Made by a program: the position numbers and the translations under genes. A DNA stretch of 9,368 nucleotides, from contig UQKC01000077.1 of assembly GCA_900541495.1 (NCBI GenBank), positions 1 through 9,368 of the forward strand. Direction: 5' to 3'. The notes below the pieces were generated by a model that saw only the letters and a list, made by a program, of their open reading frames with translations, was not told the origin of the DNA and made no database searches. Below, in pieces: positions 6,119-9,368 of the stretch (position 1 is its first letter; every line of letters starts with the position of its first letter). This stretch comes from an uncultured Ruminococcus sp. (GTDB lineage: Bacteria; Bacillota; Clostridia; Oscillospirales; Ruminococcaceae).

Positions 6119-7030
6119 ATGAAAAATATAAGATCAAGAATTGCTTCTATCGCACTCGCTTCAATGCTTTCAATTTCATCTACAGCCGCTCTTACTGCTC
6201 AGGTTTCGGCAGCAACAACGACCGAAACACTCACTTCCGGCTCTTATAACACCTACACAGGTTGGCAGAAGATCGGAAAGAAGATATATTACTTCGGCAC
6301 TAACGGCATTATGAAAACAGGCTGGCAGAAGATAGGCAAAAAGACTTATTACTTCGGTTCGGACGGAGTTATGAGAACAAGCTGGCAGACGATAAGCGGC
6401 AATACCTACTATTTTGGCAGGAACGGCGTTATGCGCACGGGCAAGCGCAAGATAAACGGAAAGATATATCGCTTCGACAAATACGGCGTTCTCAACGGCA
6501 GCGGAAAGTCCGACCCGAAGAGCAATAACAGCGCAGCGACCGTGCTTGACAGCATCAAATCCTACCTTGGTACAAGCTACACCTGCGACAATGTTCACGA
6601 CAGCACAGACCTTGAAAATTACGGCATTGATATGCGATATGTAAACAGCTGCGTTTATGAAGACAATTCCGTTTCTGCAATAAATTATGACATTGCAATT
6701 GTTCTCAATGTCAAGAGCGGTTATGCTGACAAAGCAGTACAGATACTTCAGGACTACTATCAGCAGATACTCGGCACTTCGCAGCTCTATGATGCTGACA
6801 TTTACAGAGTTGAGCAGGCAAGAATATTCTCACAGAACAACTATGTTGCGCTTCTTATCCTCGGCGACAACGGCTATTCCGACAGTTGGAGCGATGATGA
6901 CAAGGCTGACTATGCTTTTGGCGAAGCTTTAAAGGTTGACAAGGCTTGGAAGAGCATTTTCGGCAGCACACCCGAAAACCTCGCCGAAATTGATGAGGAC
7001 GAGGGCAGCACTATCGGTTCATCTAAGTAA
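6119..7030 (+). CDS. Secreted cell-wall/glucan-binding-repeat protein with DUF4358-like C-terminal domain (copy A)
   Basis: The 303-residue product starts at ATG 6119, nine nt after AAAGGAG. A longer in-frame ATG at 6044 lies inside the leader hairpin and has no ribosome site. Residues 1-31 form a signal peptide (KNIRSR, hydrophobic core, VSA before A32), so the protein is exported by Sec. Four 20-residue repeats follow at 47-126, with the pattern TGWQKI..K.YYFG..G.MR. This is the aromatic/glycine signature of choline-binding or glucan-binding wall repeats (CW_binding_1 class). The C-terminal domain (about 138-285) contains YTCDNV, a CVYEDN segment, DIAIVLNVKSGYADKA and NNYVALLIL. It resembles DUF4358 modules of Clostridia, whose function is unknown. 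An acidic tail ends the protein. No catalytic domain and no LPxTG anchor are visible, so retention at the surface would rely on the repeats. A paralogue follows downstream. Confidence 0.85.
   Translation: MKNIRSRIASIALASMLSISSTAALTAQVSAATTTETLTSGSYNTYTGWQKIGKKIYYFGTNGIMKTGWQKIGKKTYYFGSDGVMRTSWQTISGNTYYFGRNGVMRTGKRKINGKIYRFDKYGVLNGSGKSDPKSNNSAATVLDSIKSYLGTSYTCDNVHDSTDLENYGIDMRYVNSCVYEDNSVSAINYDIAIVLNVKSGYADKAVQILQDYYQQILGTSQLYDADIYRVEQARIFSQNNYVALLILGDNGYSDSWSDDDKADYAFGEALKVDKAWKSIFGSTPENLAEIDEDEGSTIGSSK
6257..6496 (+). repeat. Four tandem 60-bp units encoding wall-binding repeats (copy A)
   Basis: Residues 47-66, 67-86, 87-106 and 107-126 are four in-register 20-residue units. Each begins T(G/S) and contains Y(Y/R)F then G(V/I)(M/L). 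The first three keep the W-Q pair after the TG or TS. The fourth is divergent (TGKRKINGKIYRF) and probably caps the solenoid. Synonymous differences between the first two units show the duplication is not very recent. Confidence 0.85.
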
Positions 7031-7035
7031 TATAA

Positions 7036-7228
7036 GGTCACCTCTAAAAACCACCGGCTAAAGCCTTAGCACCTCATCTGCTTGCAGATTTTACGTCATC
7101 TTGCACATAAATTTCTTGACATACGGCATGTATGCAAATTCTTGCTTTGCAATAATTGCGAAATTTCTATACAATCTGACGAAAAATCTGACTGCGCATC
7201 TGAGGCACTATGGTTTTTAGATGCGACC
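7036..7228. mobile_element. MITE-like palindromic element, 193 bp, with 18-bp TIRs and ATAA duplication
   Basis: GGTCACCTCTAAAAACCA (7036-7053) and TGGTTTTTAGATGCGACC (7211-7228) are terminal inverted repeats matching at 16 of 18 positions, including 11 perfect innermost pairs. ATAA flanks the element on both sides (7032-7035 and 7229-7232). The inner sequence is also largely self-complementary: CAGATTTTACGTCA on the left answers TGACGAAAAATCTG on the right, and AAATTTC recurs in inverted orientation. The whole unit could fold into one long hairpin. It contains no transposase. It fills nearly the whole spacer between the two paralogues, starting five nt after the first stop. A 62-codon frame running through it (7082-7270) is a shadow, not a gene. 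Confidence 0.72.
7147..7175 (+). promoter_or_regulatory. Candidate promoter of the second repeat protein, inside the MITE
   Basis: TTGCAA (7147-7152), a 17-nt spacer and TACAAT (7170-7175) match the vegetative consensus at 4 of 6 and 5 of 6. This is the best promoter I can find between the two paralogues, about 80 nt before the second start codon. It lies within the palindromic element. Readthrough from the first gene is the alternative, since I see no terminator between them apart from the MITE hairpin itself. Confidence 0.45.
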
Positions 7229-7256
7229 ATAAACGATTTTAAAGGAGATAATTATT

Positions 7257-8147
7257 ATGAAAAACATTAAAAGCAAAGTAATTTCCGCAGCAATGGCTTC
7301 ACTTATGGCAGTTTCGGCAATGTCCGCAGCCGCAGTCACCGTTTCGGCTGACTGGAACAAAACAGACACCGGTTACACCTACACCGACAGCAACGAAAAC
7401 AAGAAAACCGGCTGGCAGACAATTGACGGCAGCAAATATTTCTTGGGCACGAACGGCATCAGACGCACGGGCTTCAAGACGATAGCTTCAAGCACCTATT
7501 ATTTCGGCAGCGACGGAAAAATGCGCACGGGATTTCAGAAGATAAAGGGCAGCACCTACTATTTCGGAACGGACGGAAAAATGAGAACAGGCAAAGTTAA
7601 AATTGACGGCAAGACCTACCGCTTTGACAATAACGGAAAGCTGAAAGGTGAGGCATCGGCAAACCTTACCGCATCGGAAGTTCTCTCCAAGCTGAAAAAG
7701 GAGCTTGGCAGCAGCTACACCTGCGACAATGTCTGCACACAGAGCGAGCTTGAAAGCTTTTTCGATCTTGATATGAGCAAGATCGAAAGCGGTGTTTATG
7801 AAAACAATGAGATTTCGTCAGTTTATATGGACACCGCAGTTATTCTCAAGGTCAGGGACGGCTATGCCAAAACCGCTGCAGCAAAGCTCCAGGAACGCTA
7901 TAATCAGATAGCAAGCTACTCATTCCTTGGCAGCTATGACAACTACAAATCAGCGCAGGCTCGTCTTTTCGTGAACGGAAACTATGTTGCGCTCATCATT
8001 CTCGGCAAGGACGTAAGCAGTGAAGCAACCGCTTCTTCCGAGGCTGAAAAGATCGATGCCGCTTGGGAGAAAATATTAGGTTCAAAGGGTGAAAATATCA
8101 TCACTGTCCCCGAGGTCGGCAAGCTTGAAGACGGTTTGGTGCTTTAA
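7257..8147 (+). CDS. Secreted cell-wall/glucan-binding-repeat protein with DUF4358-like C-terminal domain (copy B)
   Basis: This 296-residue paralogue of the preceding gene has the same layout: a signal peptide (1-31, ending VSA before DW), four 20-residue repeats (51-130) and a C-terminal DUF4358-like domain (about 138-275). That domain includes SYTCDNV, ESGVYENNEISS, DTAVILKVRDGYAK, LQERYNQI and GNYVALIIL. These blocks align with the first copy without large gaps. The repeats are closer to the TG(F/W)..I.GSTYYFG.DGKMR form than in copy A. The start is fixed by AAAGGAG nine nt upstream, in a context almost identical to copy A, which supports tandem duplication. Like copy A it has no enzymatic domain or sortase motif. 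A role in surface attachment or envelope scaffolding is only an inference. It ends in a bidirectional terminator shared with the convergent DUF554 gene. Confidence 0.85.
   Translation: MKNIKSKVISAAMASLMAVSAMSAAAVTVSADWNKTDTGYTYTDSNENKKTGWQTIDGSKYFLGTNGIRRTGFKTIASSTYYFGSDGKMRTGFQKIKGSTYYFGTDGKMRTGKVKIDGKTYRFDNNGKLKGEASANLTASEVLSKLKKELGSSYTCDNVCTQSELESFFDLDMSKIESGVYENNEISSVYMDTAVILKVRDGYAKTAAAKLQERYNQIASYSFLGSYDNYKSAQARLFVNGNYVALIILGKDVSSEATASSEAEKIDAAWEKILGSKGENIITVPEVGKLEDGLVL
7407..7646 (+). repeat. Four tandem 60-bp units encoding wall-binding repeats (copy B)
   Basis: Residues 51-70, 71-90, 91-110 and 111-130 are four 20-residue units. Units two and three are the most alike (STYYFG then DGKMR). 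Unit four (TGKVKIDGKTYRFDNNGKLK) matches the divergent fourth unit of copy A. This shows the four-unit block existed before the genes duplicated. Confidence 0.85.
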
Positions 8148-8223
8148 AATAAAAAAAATACAGCAGGAGTTATAACTGTTCACAACCAAAAGCTTCTGTA
8201 ATATATTTGATTTCTCTATTATA

Positions 8224-8280
8224 AAAAAATCGGGACTGTTGCATGGTATTTTATGATATGCCAAACAGTTCCGATTTTTT
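8224..8280. terminator. Bidirectional terminator between convergent genes
   Basis: AAAAAATCGGGACTGTT (8224-8240) pairs with AACAGTTCCGATTTTTT (8264-8280) over 17 positions, with one G-U wobble, around a 23-nt loop. A T6 run ends the plus-strand stem and a T7 run ends the minus-strand stem. It can therefore serve both the second repeat protein and the convergent DUF554 gene. The rest of the 306-bp spacer 8148-8453 holds a 10-bp palindrome AGTTATAACT (8168-8177), one more hairpin (8325-8359), and nothing gene-like. Confidence 0.85.
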
Positions 8281-8324
8281 ATGGGCAAAAATATTTAAAG
8301 ATGTTCATCTCATATTGTGTTGCA

Positions 8325-8359
8325 GATAATATATGTTCACTTCGTTCGCATATATTATC
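8325..8359. other. AT-rich 11-bp hairpin downstream of the DUF554 gene
   Basis: GATAATATATG (8325-8335) and CATATATTATC (8349-8359) are exact complements around a 13-nt loop (TTCACTTCGTTCG). There is no T-run on either side, so it is not an evident terminator. It lies about 95 nt after the DUF554 stop and might be a transcript-end stabiliser or another small intergenic repeat. Confidence 0.4.
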
Positions 8360-8453
8360 CGCAAGGGTAGTTTATTTGAGAAAAACAGAATGGTGCAATT
8401 CACATTTTTAGGCTTTACAAAACTTTTGCTTGACTTCGCGTTGACCCTACTTT

Positions 8454-9176
8454 TTAAAATATCGGCATAAACGCCGCAATAACGGCAAATATCAGTGACG
8501 GAAGCAAGTTCGCAACCCGTATTTTCTTTCCCCATACGAGGTTTATCCCTACGCAGAATATGAGTATGCTTCCGACAAGTGATATATAGTTCAATGCAAG
8601 CTCGGTCATAAACGGCTTTATAAATATCGCAAAGACCGTTATCGCGCCCTCCAGCACGAACACGGGGACTGCTGAGAAGATACAGCCTTTTCCCATTGAA
8701 CATGTCATCACCATTACTATTATAAAGTCAAGCACTGACTTCGCCGCGAGTATCGACCAGTCACCCGAAATGCCGTCCTCTAATGCGCCGACTATCGCCA
8801 TTGCACCTATCGATACGGTGAGCGAAGCCGTCACGAAGCCGTCAACGAACCTGCTGTCGCCTGTGCTTTTCGTTTTCTTTTTCAGCCACTCGCCGAAGCG
8901 CTCAAAGCCTTGCTCGATGTTTATTATCTCGCCGATGACTGCGCCGAGGACAAGGCAAACGGTTATCATTATGCTGTAACCCGAGGTCAGTGCGCCGTCC
9001 TTTACGCTGAGCATTTTCTCCATTGCGCCGGCAATTCCTATCACAAGAACGCTCACTCCGCAGGTCAACTGCAATGTTTCCTGAAAGCGTTCTTTCAGCA
9101 GCTTTCCGCCGAAAAATCCTGCCAGACCGCCTGCTACTATGGCGGCAGAATTTATTATCGTTCCCAAACCTATCAT
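8454..9176 (-). CDS. DUF554 family integral membrane protein (YdfK/YqgA-like)
   Basis: This 240-residue polytopic protein has seven or eight hydrophobic segments (roughly 5-23, 39-54, 68-88, 114-131, 143-160, 165-186, 195-214 and 221-239). Family hallmarks I recognise are the N-terminal GLGTIINSAAIVAGGLAG, the central GAMAIVGALEDGISGD (124-139) followed by AAKSVLDF (144-151), and the C-terminal ANLLPSLIF. DUF554 proteins are widespread bacterial membrane proteins. A transport role has been supposed for the family, but no substrate is established that I can cite. AAGGAG lies ten nt before the ATG. The length is typical and the frame intact. It is a single-gene unit with its own strong promoter, convergent with the second repeat protein, so no functional link with its neighbours is implied. 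Confidence 0.92.
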   Translation of the reverse strand: MIGLGTIINSAAIVAGGLAGFFGGKLLKERFQETLQLTCGVSVLVIGIAGAMEKMLSVKDGALTSGYSIMITVCLVLGAVIGEIINIEQGFERFGEWLKKKTKSTGDSRFVDGFVTASLTVSIGAMAIVGALEDGISGDWSILAAKSVLDFIIVMVMTCSMGKGCIFSAVPVFVLEGAITVFAIFIKPFMTELALNYISLVGSILIFCVGINLVWGKKIRVANLLPSLIFAVIAAFMPIF

Positions 9177-9211
9177 AAAATATTTTCTCCTTTACAGAAT
9201 ACAACTGCTTT

Positions 9212-9240
9212 ATTATATCGCACTGCTAAAGCATTGTCAA
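9212..9240 (-). promoter_or_regulatory. Consensus promoter of the DUF554 gene
   Basis: On the minus strand, TTGACA (9235-9240), a 17-nt spacer and TATAAT (9212-9217) are both perfect matches to the vegetative consensus. The predicted leader to the ATG at 9176 is only about 28 nt. It suggests strong, probably constitutive transcription. Confidence 0.88.
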
Positions 9241-9326
9241 TATCGGTCTCTGAAATAATATCTGAAAATATTCCATAAATGAAGAACCAATCATCAGATA
9301 AAAATGATATCTTATATTAGAGCCTG

Positions 9327-9355
9327 TTGACACTAAACTCAAAATATGATATGAT
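9327..9355 (+). promoter_or_regulatory. Strong plus-strand promoter at the right edge, possibly in an IS end
   Basis: TTGACA (9327-9332), a 17-nt spacer and TATGAT (9350-9355) fit the vegetative consensus at 6 of 6 and 5 of 6. It points out of the window. It sits in GAGCCTGTTGACACTAAAC (starting 9319), which has the look of an insertion-sequence terminus carrying an outward-to-inward promoter for a transposase. That reading cannot be tested because the window stops 13 nt later. No ribosome site or clear start codon is visible. Confidence 0.55.
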
Positions 9356-9368
9356 AGATACATGAATA

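Noticed and set aside
6257..6496. 60-bp tandem periodicity as a non-coding satellite or CRISPR
   Set aside because: The period is 20 codons in frame within a secreted protein and encodes wall-binding repeats, with synonymous variation between units.
7117..7139. TTGACA at 7117-7122 as the -35 of a promoter for the second repeat protein
   Set aside because: The sequence 17 nt downstream is TTCTTG, with no acceptable -10. The TTGCAA/TACAAT pair further down is better.
7082..7270. 62-codon plus-strand open frame between the two repeat proteins
   Set aside because: It lies almost wholly in the MITE-like element, overlaps the start of the real downstream gene, and has no ribosome site.
8305..8703. 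132-codon minus-strand frame overlapping the DUF554 gene
   Set aside because: Most of it is a shadow frame of the DUF554 gene, and it continues through an intergenic hairpin with no supporting signal.

Overview
The window looks like chromosomal DNA of a low-to-mid GC Gram-positive anaerobe of the Clostridia, most likely Ruminococcus or a close relative. The evidence is strong AGGAGG-type ribosome sites, vegetative TTGACA/TATAAT promoters, AT-rich spacers full of small palindromic repeats, and secreted proteins with 20-residue aromatic/glycine wall-binding repeats. I infer this from style and gene content; no rRNA or other taxonomic marker is present.

Left part (1-3944): a minus-strand two-gene operon encodes both halves of a heterodimeric multidrug-type ABC exporter (LmrCD/BmrCD/TM287-288 class). 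The upstream gene has the degenerate catalytic site (Asp for the Walker B Glu, Gln for the switch His) and a canonical LSGGQ. The downstream gene has intact catalytic residues and a non-canonical LSQGQ. The two genes abut as TAAATG. A TATAAT promoter lies upstream. A palindromic repeat cluster and a bidirectional hairpin terminator lie downstream.

Middle (3945-5925): about 900 bp without a convincing gene hold a 13-bp perfect hairpin, a 111-bp MITE-like inverted-repeat element and a cluster of GC-rich hairpins. A TTGAAA-17-TATAAT promoter then drives an ECF-type sigma factor gene, overlapped by 11 bp by a single-pass membrane protein gene that is probably its anti-sigma factor. A 12-bp stem terminator closes this operon.

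Right-middle (5926-8280): two tandem paralogues encode secreted proteins with a signal peptide, four 20-residue wall/glucan-binding-like repeats and a C-terminal domain resembling DUF4358. The first has a 19-bp hairpin in its leader. The spacer between them is almost wholly a 193-bp MITE-like palindromic element with 18-bp terminal inverted repeats and a 4-bp ATAA flanking duplication. This element appears to carry the only recognisable promoter of the second gene. A bidirectional terminator follows the second gene.

Right end (8281-9368): a minus-strand DUF554 membrane protein gene has a perfect TTGACA-17-TATAAT promoter. At the extreme right edge a strong plus-strand promoter sits in what may be the end of an insertion sequence continuing outside the window.

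The most interesting points are the two MITE-like elements inserted in regulatory spacers, the leader hairpin of the first repeat protein, and the possibility that the sigma/anti-sigma pair controls the neighbouring secreted proteins. I found no CRISPR array, tRNA, rRNA, toxin-antitoxin or recognisable defence system.
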